A DNA stretch of 37,457 bases from the NCBI RefSeq assembly GCF_002864045.1, contig NZ_PJPV01000010.1:1-37457 (forward strand). The letters are read 5' to 3'. Positions 8,750-19,600 of this stretch are shown one piece after another. The notes beneath the pieces were generated by a model. That model saw nothing but the letters and a program-made list of their open reading frames with translations. It was not told where the DNA came from and ran no database searches. The position numbers and the translations under genes were made by a program. The stretch's first letter is position 1. The number at the start of each line of letters is the position of its first letter. Origin of the DNA: Endozoicomonas acroporae (GTDB taxonomy: Bacteria > Pseudomonadota > Gammaproteobacteria > Pseudomonadales > Endozoicomonadaceae).

Positions 8750-9313
8750 TTATGCCTTTCTTGATGTTGGCACTGCCCCCTCATAATGAGCGACAATTCT
8801 ATCAGCAAGGCTGGACCTTTCAAAGCCATTGCCATTTGTCGCCTCCAGAACCACATTGTAAACCTTTGCTACCCAACAGGGGATAAAGTAGGCTGTCACG
8901 GTTAAACCTATAAAAGCCCCAATAGAGCAACCGATCACGCTACCAAGAAACATACCCTTAGGCCCTGCTATCGCCCCACCTGCGGCACAAATGCCACCCA
9001 CAATGCCAGCCCCACAGGAAGCGACAATCGGGATGATGAATAATACTGATGCAACACCCATCGCGATTGCTGACAATGTAGCCAGGACACGCTTGGTTTT
9101 TCGTGCTTGCAGTGGCTGCCCCTCATATCCGGTGTCCCCTTCAGGTATATGGCGACCTTCATCGGGTTGCGCCACGATTGTTACTCTTTTGCCAGAAAGT
9201 TTGCCAGAAAGTTTGCCAGAAAGAGTTGCTTCATCTGGTCCCGGAAAAGGGGGCTGGGAGGGCAGAGCATATTGACCTGTTGTATCAGGCAGACCGTAAC
9301 CGTCAGGAATCAT
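8750..9313 (-). CDS. Glycine-rich hydrophobic protein, paralog of the 7828-8373 product (187 aa)
   Basis: ATG 9313 has an ideal GGAGGTG five bases upstream. The N-terminus is polar and carries three repeats of LSGK (DNA 9191-9226, 12-bp period). It shares with its neighbour the RKTKRVLATLSAIAMG patch, the Gly/Ala-rich hydrophobic segments (~85-155, with several cysteines) and the ERSSLADRIVAHYE motif near the C-terminus. No signal peptide. With its paralog it forms a tandem duplicated pair placed directly downstream of valS on the same strand. Membrane association is likely; function is unknown. Confidence 0.75.
   Translation of the reverse strand: MIPDGYGLPDTTGQYALPSQPPFPGPDEATLSGKLSGKLSGKRVTIVAQPDEGRHIPEGDTGYEGQPLQARKTKRVLATLSAIAMGVASVLFIIPIVASCGAGIVGGICAAGGAIAGPKGMFLGSVIGCSIGAFIGLTVTAYFIPCWVAKVYNVVLEATNGNGFERSSLADRIVAHYEGAVPTSRKA
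9191..9226. repeat. 12-bp tandem repeat, three copies
   Basis: GCCAGAAAGTTT occurs three times in a row, the last copy with two changes. It encodes the LSGK repeats of the minus-strand 187-aa protein. Confidence 0.85.
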
Positions 9314-9543
9314 ATTACACCTCCATTTGTATAGATTGATCCGCAATGTTTCATTAGATTTAAATTGTTAAAGTCGCGCCCTTAGTTGTTGCATTTGATG
9401 GTATTAAAATATTAACAAGTACTTCAATAACATGAATGTCAGAATTACTATCATCTAGCGGGTGCAATGAGGAATCGGGCTGAAACAAGACTGACCAAAT
9501 GAATAAAACGTACCAACAAAAAGAAAATAAAAATAATGGTGCA

Positions 9544-9577
9544 TAAAAAAATGGCTGCAGTGATTGCAGCCATTTTT
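9544..9577 (-). terminator. Rho-independent terminator of valS
   Basis: An A run, stem ATGGCTGCA (9551-9559), five-base loop, TGCAGCCAT (9565-9573), then T residues. It sits about 20 bases past the valS stop on the minus strand. A related sequence follows the 8750-9313 gene, consistent with duplication of this region. Confidence 0.85.
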
Positions 9578-9596
9578 ATATTGCCAATGCTCTGGT

Positions 9597-12515
9597 TTAC
9601 AAAGCCTTGATCGCCTCCAGCTGTTCTTCCAGCTTGGCCCTGGCGGCTTGAGCTTCAGCCAGCTTGGCTTGCTCTTTGGCAACCACGTCGGCGGGTGCCT
9701 TGCTGATGAATTTCTCGTTGTTTAACTTGCCTTCAAAGCGGGCCACTTCTTTGGCAAACCGCTCAATCTCCTTATTGAGTCGGGCAGACTCTTTTTCCTT
9801 GTCGATCAGACCAGCCATTGGTACCAGGACTTCCATGGAGCCTACCAGCTGAGTGGTTGCCATGGGGGCTTCTTCACCGGCGGCCAGAACCCTGATGTCT
9901 TCCAGTTTGGCCAGGGACTTCAGGAAGCTCTGGTTGTCATTCAGGCGGGCAACGTCTTCTGCAGAGGTGTTACGCAGCAGTACATTCAGCGGCTTGCCTG
10001 GGCCAATATTCAACTCGGCACGAATGTTACGGATACCGGTGATAAACGATTTGAGCCACTCAATATCACGCTCAGCCGTTTCATCAATACGGGCCGGGTC
10101 CGACACCGGGTAGCTCTGCAGCATCAGGGTGTCACCAGCAGCACCAGCACTGTGCTTGATGTTCTGCCAGATCGCTTCGGTGATATAAGGCATAAACGGA
10201 TGGGCCAGGCGCATAATGGCCTCCAGAACCCGAACCAGTGTACGACGGGTGCCGCGCTTGCGTTCTGTCAGTGCATGTTCATCCCAGAGAACTGGCTTGG
10301 ACAGTTCCAGATACCACGCACAATATTCATTCCAGACAAAGTCGTAGAGGTTCTGGGACGCGTGATCAAGACGGAACTCGGACAGGTTCTTTTCGATCTG
10401 GGCTTCAACCCGTTGCAGTCGGGAAACAATCCAGCGATCAGCCAAAGTCAGTTCAACAGGTTCATCACCATTACCACAGGCCGCTTCCGGCTCCATGCCT
10501 TGCGCGGCACCTGGCCCTCCCTGGCCAATGTCCTGATCATCGGTATGCATTTTGACGTAGTTGGCAGCGTTCCAGATCTTGTTGCAGAAGTTCCGGTAGC
10601 CTTCCAGACGGTTCATATCCCAGTTGATATCACGGCCAGTGGAGGCCAGTGAGTACAGGGTGTATCTCAGGGCATCGGTACCGTGGGCAGAAATACCGTC
10701 GGGGAAGGTATTGCGGGTACGTTTTTCGATCTTCTCCGCCAGCTGCGGCTGCATCATATTGCCACAGCGTTTCTCAACCAGGGCTTCCAGGTCGATACCG
10801 TCAATCATATCCAGAGGGTCAAGGACGTTACCCTTGGACTTGGACATTTTGTCGCCATGTTCATCACGGATCAGGCCCGTCACGTAAACGTACTTGAACG
10901 GCACCTGTGGTTTGCCGTCTTCATCTTTCATAAAGTGCATGGTCATCATGATCATTCTGGCGACCCAGAAGAAGATAATGTCAAAACCGGTGACCAGCAC
11001 ATCGGTGGGGTGGAAGGTGTTCAGGCGATCAGTCTGCTCTGGCCAGCCCAGGGTGCCAAAAGTCCAGAGTGCCGAAGAGAACCAGGTATCCAGAACATCG
11101 TCATCCTGTTTCAGGACAACAGGCGTTGGGATGTTGTGCTTTTCCCGGACTTCGTCTTCATTGCGACCAACGTAAACATTGCCGGCATCGTCATACCAGG
11201 CAGGAATACGGTGTCCCCACCAGAGCTGACGGGAGATACACCAGTCCTGAATATCACGCATCCAGGAGAAGTACATGTTCTCGTACTGTTTGGGGACGAA
11301 CTGAATACGGCCGTCTTCTACCGCTTCAATTGCAGGTTTGGCCAGCGGCGCAGCGCGGACAAACCACTGGTCAGTCAGCAGTGGCTCAATCACCACGCCG
11401 GAACGGTCACCGTAAGGGACCATCAGGGTATGGTCATCGATTTTTTCCAGCAGACCAAGGGCATCCAGGTCAGCAACGATCTGCTTACGGGCAGCAAAGC
11501 GTTCCATGCCCCGGTAGGCTTCCGGAATAGCAGTATCGATGGATTGATTAATCGTACCGTCAATATTGTAGGCTTCACCCTGCTGGCGGATATCGCCGTT
11601 CAGGGTCATAACATTGATCATTGGCAGGTTACAGCGCTTGCCAACTTCATGGTCATTAAAGTCGTGGGCCGGGGTGATTTTTACGCAGCCAGTGCCTTTT
11701 TCCATATCGGCGTGTTCATCAGCGACAATCGGGATGCGACGGTTTACCAGGGGCAGAATAACCGCTTTGCCGATCAGGGCCTGGTAACGCTCATCTTCCG
11801 GGTTAACCGCCACACCGGTATCCCCCAGCATGGTTTCCGGACGGGTGGTGGCAACCACGATATAGTCTTTGCCCTCTGCGGTTTTCTCACCATCCGCCAG
11901 TGGATAGCGCAGGTGCCACATATTGCCTTTGACTTCTTTGTTTTCCACTTCCAGATCGGAGATAGCGGTGTGCAGTTTTGGGTCCCAGTTCACCAGACGC
12001 TTGCCCCGGTAGATCAGGTCGTCTTCATAAAGGCGGACAAAGACCTCCTGGACAGCGGCATAGAAGCCCTTGTCCATGGTGAAGCGCTCGGTGTCCCAAT
12101 CAACAGATGCCCCCAGGCGACGAAGCTGACGGGTGATGGTGCCGCCGGACTCTTCCTTCCACTCCCAGATTTTATCGGTAAAGGCTTCACGTCCGTAGTC
12201 GTGACGGGTTTTGCCTTCTTCTGCCAGAATCTTGCGTTCAACCACCATTTGGGTTGCGATACCCGCATGGTCAGTACCCACCTGCCAGAGCGTGTTGCAG
12301 CCTTTCATCCGGTGGTAGCGGATCAGGGCATCCATAATGGAGTCCTGGAAGGCATGGCCCATGTGCAGGCTGCCGGTGACATTGGGAGGGGGGATCATGA
12401 TGGAGTAGGGCGTGCGGTCACCGCGCTGGTCAGAAGCCGGCGCAAAATAGCCTTTCTCTTCCCAGTTTTGATACAACGTGCGTTCGATGGCTTGGGGGTT
12501 GAACGTCTTTTCCAT
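9597..12515 (-). CDS. valS: Valine-tRNA ligase ValS (972 aa)
   Basis: This cytoplasmic class I aminoacyl-tRNA synthetase charges tRNA-Val. The class I signature HMGH is at 51-54 and KMSKS at 556-560. The editing (CP1) domain lies between them ([11 protein letters not shown] at ~223-233). An anticodon-binding helical domain follows, and a charged C-terminal coiled coil (~905-972) typical of ValS. I start at ATG 12515 (protein [10 protein letters not shown]), as in the family; 37 further upstream codons lie in frame but read as non-coding. Length is normal. In E. coli the neighbours are pepA and holC; here the gene is flanked by accessory genes and a MITE. Confidence 0.97.
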   Translation of the reverse strand: MEKTFNPQAIERTLYQNWEEKGYFAPASDQRGDRTPYSIMIPPPNVTGSLHMGHAFQDSIMDALIRYHRMKGCNTLWQVGTDHAGIATQMVVERKILAEEGKTRHDYGREAFTDKIWEWKEESGGTITRQLRRLGASVDWDTERFTMDKGFYAAVQEVFVRLYEDDLIYRGKRLVNWDPKLHTAISDLEVENKEVKGNMWHLRYPLADGEKTAEGKDYIVVATTRPETMLGDTGVAVNPEDERYQALIGKAVILPLVNRRIPIVADEHADMEKGTGCVKITPAHDFNDHEVGKRCNLPMINVMTLNGDIRQQGEAYNIDGTINQSIDTAIPEAYRGMERFAARKQIVADLDALGLLEKIDDHTLMVPYGDRSGVVIEPLLTDQWFVRAAPLAKPAIEAVEDGRIQFVPKQYENMYFSWMRDIQDWCISRQLWWGHRIPAWYDDAGNVYVGRNEDEVREKHNIPTPVVLKQDDDVLDTWFSSALWTFGTLGWPEQTDRLNTFHPTDVLVTGFDIIFFWVARMIMMTMHFMKDEDGKPQVPFKYVYVTGLIRDEHGDKMSKSKGNVLDPLDMIDGIDLEALVEKRCGNMMQPQLAEKIEKRTRNTFPDGISAHGTDALRYTLYSLASTGRDINWDMNRLEGYRNFCNKIWNAANYVKMHTDDQDIGQGGPGAAQGMEPEAACGNGDEPVELTLADRWIVSRLQRVEAQIEKNLSEFRLDHASQNLYDFVWNEYCAWYLELSKPVLWDEHALTERKRGTRRTLVRVLEAIMRLAHPFMPYITEAIWQNIKHSAGAAGDTLMLQSYPVSDPARIDETAERDIEWLKSFITGIRNIRAELNIGPGKPLNVLLRNTSAEDVARLNDNQSFLKSLAKLEDIRVLAAGEEAPMATTQLVGSMEVLVPMAGLIDKEKESARLNKEIERFAKEVARFEGKLNNEKFISKAPADVVAKEQAKLAEAQAARAKLEEQLEAIKAL

Positions 12516-12763
12516 AACTGCTTTTCCAGTAGAGGTTCCAACTGTTCCCGGAACTCCTGAAGAGCAGGGGGCTCCGGGTTTGGATAAACCGGTGATTATA
12601 CACTGTGAGACTGAATCAGGAAGCACCCTTCATTGCCGACTACCGGGTTCTCGGACAACCTCCTGCATCATTTCAATGAGTTTGGTGTGTACAATCTCCG
12701 TTCAGGAAGAAAGGAGCTTGGGAGTCATTGATAGAAGGAACCCATCAATTACATTGAAACCAT

Positions 12764-12929
12764 GTAAGTAGTTGGCCAAATGGAATCGTATATTTCTGGC
12801 TAAGTGGGCAGTTACTATGCAAGGCACAACGCAGGGAGCATAGCCGTAGCTATGTGACCGGAGTTGTAACGCCGCAGAGTGACTGTCCACTTAGTCAGAA
12901 AATATGATTTCATTTGGTTAACTACTTAC
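12764..12929. repeat. MITE-like palindromic element, copy 2 (166 bp)
   Basis: The ends read GTAAGTAG (12764-12771) and CTACTTAC (12922-12929). The terminal arms are imperfect inverted repeats of about 37 bp, and the centre holds the hairpin CATAGC-CGTA-GCTATG (12839-12854). It carries no gene. It is closely related to 31201-31365 (opposite orientation) and to bases 1-37. The flanks up to valS (12516) and yebG (13046) show no other feature. Confidence 0.85.
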
Positions 12930-13045
12930 TGGCCCATGGAAAGTACCGAATCAGCTGTTATTTTAATTATTCATAAAATGTAATTGGAAACCACAAAGTA
13001 CATTTCAGGATAAGCAACATCACGCCTTTGTGGCTTATATCAATA

Positions 13046-13339
13046 TCAGGCAATCGCTTCACGAATATCTACGGTGTTGTTTTGTGCAGGTTCGCTCTCC
13101 AGTTTGATCTCCTGCAGGATTTCAGGTTTGCCTTTAAAGGCTTTGGCGAGAATATCCTTGTTCCGTGACAGCAGCAGACCGATCTCTTCCGCCAGTTGTT
13201 CATCGATCTTGAAATTGGCTTCCAGCATACCCGTGATGCCATCGGCCAGCTCCAGCATACGATCGTGTTCTTCTGCGGCTTTCTTATCAGTAAACATGCT
13301 TCCGTCCCGGTCAACTCGCCACATGGGGGTAATGGACAT
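13046..13339 (-). CDS. yebG: YebG family SOS-induced protein (97 aa)
   Basis: Small cytoplasmic protein of the YebG family, which is induced by DNA damage; its biochemical role is not well defined. The family hallmarks are here: an N-terminal strand region, F-T-x-K-K-A-A-E-x-x-D-R-M-L-E-L-A-D, then helices ending in L-L-L-S-R-N-K-D-I-L-A-K-A. Length agrees with the family. The start at 13339 is supported by AGGAGG immediately upstream; an upstream extension to 13426 would run through the LexA box and is rejected. A LexA site lies 29 bases before the start codon. Confidence 0.88.
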   Translation of the reverse strand: MSITPMWRVDRDGSMFTDKKAAEEHDRMLELADGITGMLEANFKIDEQLAEEIGLLLSRNKDILAKAFKGKPEILQEIKLESEPAQNNTVDIREAIA

Positions 13340-13367
13340 GGGCTTCCTCCTGTATTGGGTTTTTGAA

Positions 13368-13383
13368 CTGTATATAAATACAG
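13368..13383. promoter_or_regulatory. LexA (SOS) box of yebG
   Basis: CTGTATATAAATACAG fits CTGT-N8-ACAG with an AT-rich centre and near-perfect symmetry. It lies just upstream of yebG, where LexA repression is expected. The divergent giant gene starts about 280 bases away; I have no evidence that it is controlled by this site. Confidence 0.9.
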
Positions 13384-13665
13384 TTATTTTGTCCAGTAGG
13401 CTCTCTGGGAATCGGCTTTTAAACATCAGCTTTTAAAAAAGGTGGCCTGGTTTTTTACCAAAGTTAATGAACACCCGGGAAGTTGTGCAGTTCTGTCTGG
13501 TAATTTACATCTTTAAAATACTATAAACGACAATAATAAATGATCCTTATTTGTCACTCCCTGGCCGTATAATTTTCTCTCTCGAATATTTGCAAATTTT
13601 GTAAAGTTGGATATTTTTTCATCAATCTTAAATGAATAAAAGTCAACTGACGGGTTAATTAAGCA

Positions 13666-16600
13666 ATGCATCTTCGATTTCCAGTTAAACCAACGAATCC
13701 AGGTTTTCTGCCTCATCCCCCCCATGATAATAAAAAATTTCCTCATGATGATGATAAAAAACTTCCTGATGATGATAAAAAATTTCCTGATGATCCTGAT
13801 AAAAAACTTCCTCATGATCGTGCTAAACCAACCAGAGTGTTTCACTCACGCCAAGTAGCTAATGATAAAAAGACAGGGAAGACGAAGCTTGCACAGGGTA
13901 GCCAGGATCAAACCAGCCATTTTGTTCAGTCTGCCAGTTCTTCATTCTCACCCAGGCAGACAAAGTCAATTCATTCAAGCGCCGCTGTTCCAATAGATAG
14001 CGCCACCTCAATCACCGCCTCGGCCAGCAGTTCAAACACAGCAAAAGCATCAACATCTGCATCGACATCTGAAAGTCCAACTGGTTCACTAAATAGCGCC
14101 ACCTCAAAAACAACTTCGGCCAGCCGTTTAAATCCTGCAAACGATTCAACCTCTGCCAGCGCAGCGGGTCCAATAAACAGCGCAACTTCAATAACAGCTT
14201 CGGTCAGCAGTTCAAATTCAGTAAAAACTTCAACATCATTTGAAAGCGCAGCTGGTTCAATAAATAGCAAAACCTCAACAACCACTTCGGCCAGTAATTC
14301 AAATCCAGCAAAAGCTTCAACATCTGAAAGCGCAGCGGGTTCAATAAGCAGCGCAACCTCAAAAACAGCTTCGGTCGGCCATTCAAATCCGGCAAATGCT
14401 TCAACATCACCCGGCGCAAGCAGCGTACAAACGGCAACGGCCACTATGTCGGAGGCCATGAAGGGTAGTGTCTCAGATAATGCTGCTTCGGCAACGTCCG
14501 CTAACAGTCCATCTGTGAACAGCGAATCAGGCTCGGTACAGGCGTCGGCGTCGGCGTCGGTGTTAACAGCAATCACCAGTGCATACCTGGCAACATCCAG
14601 CCTGGCCAGATCCCCAGTCACTACTCAGGGTAGATTCAGCAGTGATTACAAGACTGCTGTGAGTTCATCAGACAGTTCATTAGAGTCCATTAAACATACC
14701 GCTACTGCCCACGATGCAGCAGGCTCAGTCAAAACGACGGACTCCGTTTTTACGGCAACCAGCGCTCATCGGCCAGCCAGCCTGTCCGGCTCAGTCAGCA
14801 ACCCCCTGGCAGCCAGCGTCTCTACCCACTCCCATGCTTCTGGCTCAGCAGGGCCTTCCGCCACAATAAGTATCAATGATATGGGTGAAACCGGTGAATA
14901 TTCGGTAACGTCCATGGGGTTATCCGGCTCGGTGAAGAGTGCCGCCTCTACCCATGCAACGGGTATGCATTCATTGCCTTCGCTGCACAGTTCGGCAACT
15001 GCCATGAATGCCACCACGGCTTTCCCAGCCCGGTCCAGCCTGACCGGTTCCGGCAAGGGCACTGTTGCTGCCAATGCATCGGCAACGTCAACAACAGCCA
15101 GTCCCGGTTCTGTTTCGGTTGTTGCCAGTCCGATTGGTATGAGTGCAGCGTCGTTTAATTATGCAAGCCCAACTGTTGTGGATTCTGCTTCTGCAAGCGC
15201 GACTGTTCAGGATTTTGCTTCTGCAAGCGCGACTGTTCAGGATTTTGCTTCTGCAAGCCCGACTGTTCAGGATTCTGCTTCTGCAAGCATTACCACCGCC
15301 CCAATACTACTACCGACCAGTACTCCCACACTGGTTAACACCCTGCCACCCTGGACTGACAGTATTAACCCGGCACATTCATTGGGCGGCATCACCGACA
15401 TCGCGCCCGCCAGGACCACCCTGGCCCTGTCCAGTTCGCTGGCCGCTACCAATTTAACACTGGATCAGCAACTGACCGCCATAGTGGACGATATGGGCAA
15501 ATCAACCAATCTTGGCATGTTCGAAAATGACCTGGTTTATTTTCAACAGCTGTTTCCGACCCTTAACTTCACAGAATTAGTCACCTTTGTTAAGGACAGT
15601 GCCAGGAATTTTGCCGGATATATGCTGCTCGAGGGCATTGAAGCCTTCGCCCAAACGCTCAATGGCACGTTCACTAATGCCACTTTCCCTAATGCCACTT
15701 TCCCTGATGTCGCTCGTCACTATTTCGATATCGTAGCAGCCGGGGTGGATGACATTATCCATGAGTTCAACACCACAATCGCGCCTGACCGGAATACCAG
15801 CTCAACGACAGTAGCCCCTCACCATCGTTCAAAAAGAATGATCCTTTCGGAGCCGGATTTCTTAAGCAGAATCAGCCGGCTGATAGAGGCTGAAGAGGCC
15901 GTTACCGCAGACGACATGGTCCCGCAACTGATGGAGTTTTTACGGGGTTTTTCTGCAATGCGCAAAGAATTTACCCTTACGGTGCAGCGTGGCGTTGCGG
16001 GAGACCCGGATGCAATAGCGCTTGCCAATCAACTCCGGCAGCCGCTGGAGATGGCCAATCATTTGCAGCAATATGAGAGCGAGGTCTTTGAATTACTGTG
16101 GAGTAATAACTTCGAGGAACTTGGCAGATTAGTGTTTAAAGTTAACGCCCTCTCATACTTTAGCGCTGTTGCTCCGCCACAACTAAGAGACATGATGGAA
16201 TCGCTCAGGCTCATGGTTAGTAACATGATTCAATATCTCCAACGGATAAATCTGGGGACCACCAATCCGTCAACTTTTACGGTGAAAATAGCTGATCTCA
16301 CAAATTTCTGTTTAATCTGGAACCCTTTGCGATTAATGCTGCGTAATCAGCAGTTAGCTGAAGGCGTTTGTTTGGCGGATGTGGTTTCATTAACCGTTGC
16401 CAGCCAGGAGGGAATTTCTGTTAGCAGCTCTTTAAACACTCTGGTCAATGCTATTTTCCTGGGTGCCGGATATGCTCGATTACCCGCTCTTGTCAGGACG
16501 ATCCTACAGGAAATTGCGCTTAAAAATAGTGCATCTTCCCCCGTAAGTTTATGGCGTACCCTCGGCCTGAAAAGTGCCAGCTATTACCTTAGTAAAATAC

Positions 16601-19600
16601 ACCAGAAATTTGATGCATTTTCGCTTAGATCGAATGGTTCACAGGTATTTCTTACAATCCAGTCAATGCTGTCAAAGATGGTTGCAGCGTTCAATGCGAA
16701 GGCAGCTCAGTTACCGGCAGGGGAGGATGTTACTGTTCTGTTTAGCGTCGACCCCCGTACCGAACATGTCATATTTGCAAAAATGCAAAGAGTGAATAAT
16801 CAACTGTCCCTGACCACTTCTGATATCGCAGGCTATTTGCTCAGTGCCAGCGCCGATTCAATGGAACACTTGGTCGCAAGGGCTATGCGCATGCTGAGAC
16901 CGTTGGCTCAGCAATACGGCCTTGGATTGACTCAGCCAGCACCGGTTGCCAACGGACTAGGTATCGGGCATCTTTATCAACCCACGGACGCAGAAATAGC
17001 CGAGTGGGCTGACCTGGCTCCCATTCCTACCTCGGCCTTAACGTTAAAACAGATCCTGACCAAGCCGGTAACGGAACTTGAAGCCCTCGACAAAGCGGCC
17101 ACCAAGGCCCTGGCCAAAGAATACATTCACAAGGTGACCAGTGCCGATGGGCTTAAGAAACTGAAATTAAGCCAGAAACTGACTGAACAGGACCTGCTCC
17201 CTGCACCCTCAAGCCTTCAGGTAACCACAGCCGATCCACTGATTATGCAAATGCGGGAAGTGATCAGTGTGCTTGACGATGCTCTGGCCAATAATACTCC
17301 GGTACCGGAAGCCATCAAAAAACTGAATGCTCACATTATGGCCAAAACCAGTCACAGTCTGCTTGCCCGGGCCAAGGCGACCGCTGGAGAACAGCCGGAC
17401 CCGGTACCCGGTCCTTCCGGGGTGGCCCAGGGCGTGTCCAACCTGGACGACTTTCAATATTCGATGCAAATGATGGTGTTGCAGGATGCCATCAATGCTA
17501 TTGCCCCAGAGGTTCCCGGAGCAGCGCTGTTGGCTCACCCATCCGCTGGTGCGGTTCCTCAATCGTCGGGTGGCCAGCCCTCCGGTGGCACCGATGAAGG
17601 TTTAAGTGCGGCAACCAAGGCCGGAATCGCGGTTGGTAGCGTCGGCGGAACGTTAGGTACGGTGGCTAGCGGCGCATTTATAAAAAGACTGGCCTCGAAC
17701 GGGGGCGATGCGGCGGCGGAAGATTTAGCGGCCAGCGTTGGGGAAAGTGCAACAGAGGAGTTTGTGCCAGAGACCGAGGTTCTGAAATCCCTGGGTGACG
17801 GGCTCAAAACTAATGTTGAGGAGTTGATGAAAACAGCACCCGCCCCGCCAAACCATGATCCCGGTGGCAAAGACTGGACCCACGACGATACAGGCAATCG
17901 TGGCAAAGGCAGCAGAGGCAGAGGCAGAGGCAGCAGAGGCAAAGGCAAAGGCAGCAGAATCAGATTAAAAGAACCAGCGTGTCGACGTAAAAGAGCCGTG
18001 GAAGGGACTGGCAGGGGCTGTGCTGACCCCGATGAGTTGTATAGAAAGGCAATAAAAAGGTTGGTTGCAGAAGGCGTTGTTGCAGTCTCTGCACCCACCC
18101 TGATGGCCAGTTTAGCCGAAACGCTGGCTGTCGCATTCCTGACCGAACAATTAATTATGATCATTGCTGCAGCGGTGGGAATCGGCCTTGCCGCCTGGAC
18201 AGGTTATGAAGTTTACGAATTTATAGAAGAACAGAAGGAGAAGAATAAGGGAGACGATGATGATAGTGATTTTACAACAGGCGATGACAAACCCACCGGT
18301 CATCATGACTCTTCCGGTGGCAGTGGCAACAGGGGGACCGCGCCCCCCAGTGTATCATCCAGTGTATCGTCCAGTATATCGTTAACGACTGGCCAGCCTC
18401 CCATCACTGGCCTGCAACCTCCTACGGGCAGGCCTGGCAGCAATCCCGAATTCGTTACTAACAGCAGTCACCCGGTCACACCCCAAATCATACCGGGCAA
18501 TTCCAGCCTTGTAGCACCGGGCATTACTGCCTCGGAAGCATCGTTAACGACGGCTTTATGGTCGGATACCGCTGCACCTGCCCTGGTAGCAGGGCTGAGT
18601 TCGTCGGCCAGTCCTATTGAGGCGACACCACGCCAGTCAGAGAGCACCCGTGCTCAAGCACTATCTGCCAATACCACAGTTCCCATTGGGGCAGAGTCAG
18701 GTTCGTCGGTTAATACTATCAAGACGTCGTTGAGTCCGTCGGAGATGGCAAGTAGTCAGGCAGTGTCGTCCAGGACGATGGCTCGGACCTCACCGGAAAT
18801 GAGTTCGTCGATGAATACTACTGAGGCATCACTGAGCCCATCAGAGATGTCAGGCACCCAGAGGTTATCATCCAGCACCACGGCTCCGTTCTCACCAGGG
18901 CTGAGTTCGTCGATGAGTATCACCGATGTGTCCATGACGCCCTCAGGCATGGCAGGCACCCAGAGGTTATCATCCAGCACCACGGCTCCGTTCTCACCGG
19001 AACTGAGTTCGTCGATGAATACCACCGATGTGTCCATGACGCCATCCGGGATGGCAGGCACTCAAACATTGTCATCCAACACCACGACTCCGTTCTCACC
19101 AGAGCTGAGTTCGTTGATGAATACCACCGATGTGTCAATGACGCCATCCGGGATGGCAAGCACCCAGACCCAGACATTGTTATCCAACACCGCGGCTCCG
19201 TTCTCACCGGAGCTAAGTTCGTCGATGAATGCCACCGATGTGTCAATGACTCCGTCAGGCATGGCAAGCACTCAAACATTGTCATCCAACACCACGGCTC
19301 CGTTCTCACCGGAGCTGAGTTCGTCGATGAATACTACCGATGTGTCCATGACGCCATCCGGAATGGCAAGCACTCAAACACTGTCATCCAACACCACGGC
19401 TCCGTTCTCACCAGAGCTGAGTTCGTCGATGAATACCACTGATGTGTCGGTGACTCCGTCAGGCATGGCAAGCACACAGGCATTGTCATCCAACACCACG
19501 GCTCCGTTCTCACCAGGGCTGAGTTCGTCGGTGAATACCACTGATGTGTCACTGACTCCGTCAGACATGGCAAGCACTCAGGCACTGTCATCCAACACTA

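Noticed and set aside
10683..12560. Long open frame on the plus strand (about 625 codons)
   Set aside because: It is antisense to valS, whose motifs and full length are certain. High-GC third positions keep the opposite frame open.
12516..12626. 37-codon N-terminal extension of valS
   Set aside because: The family starts at the downstream Met, and the extension has no coding character.
13513..13845. 110-codon minus-strand frame with repeated KFFII-type sequence
   Set aside because: It is the complement of the Asp/Lys repeats at the start of the giant gene and has no independent support.
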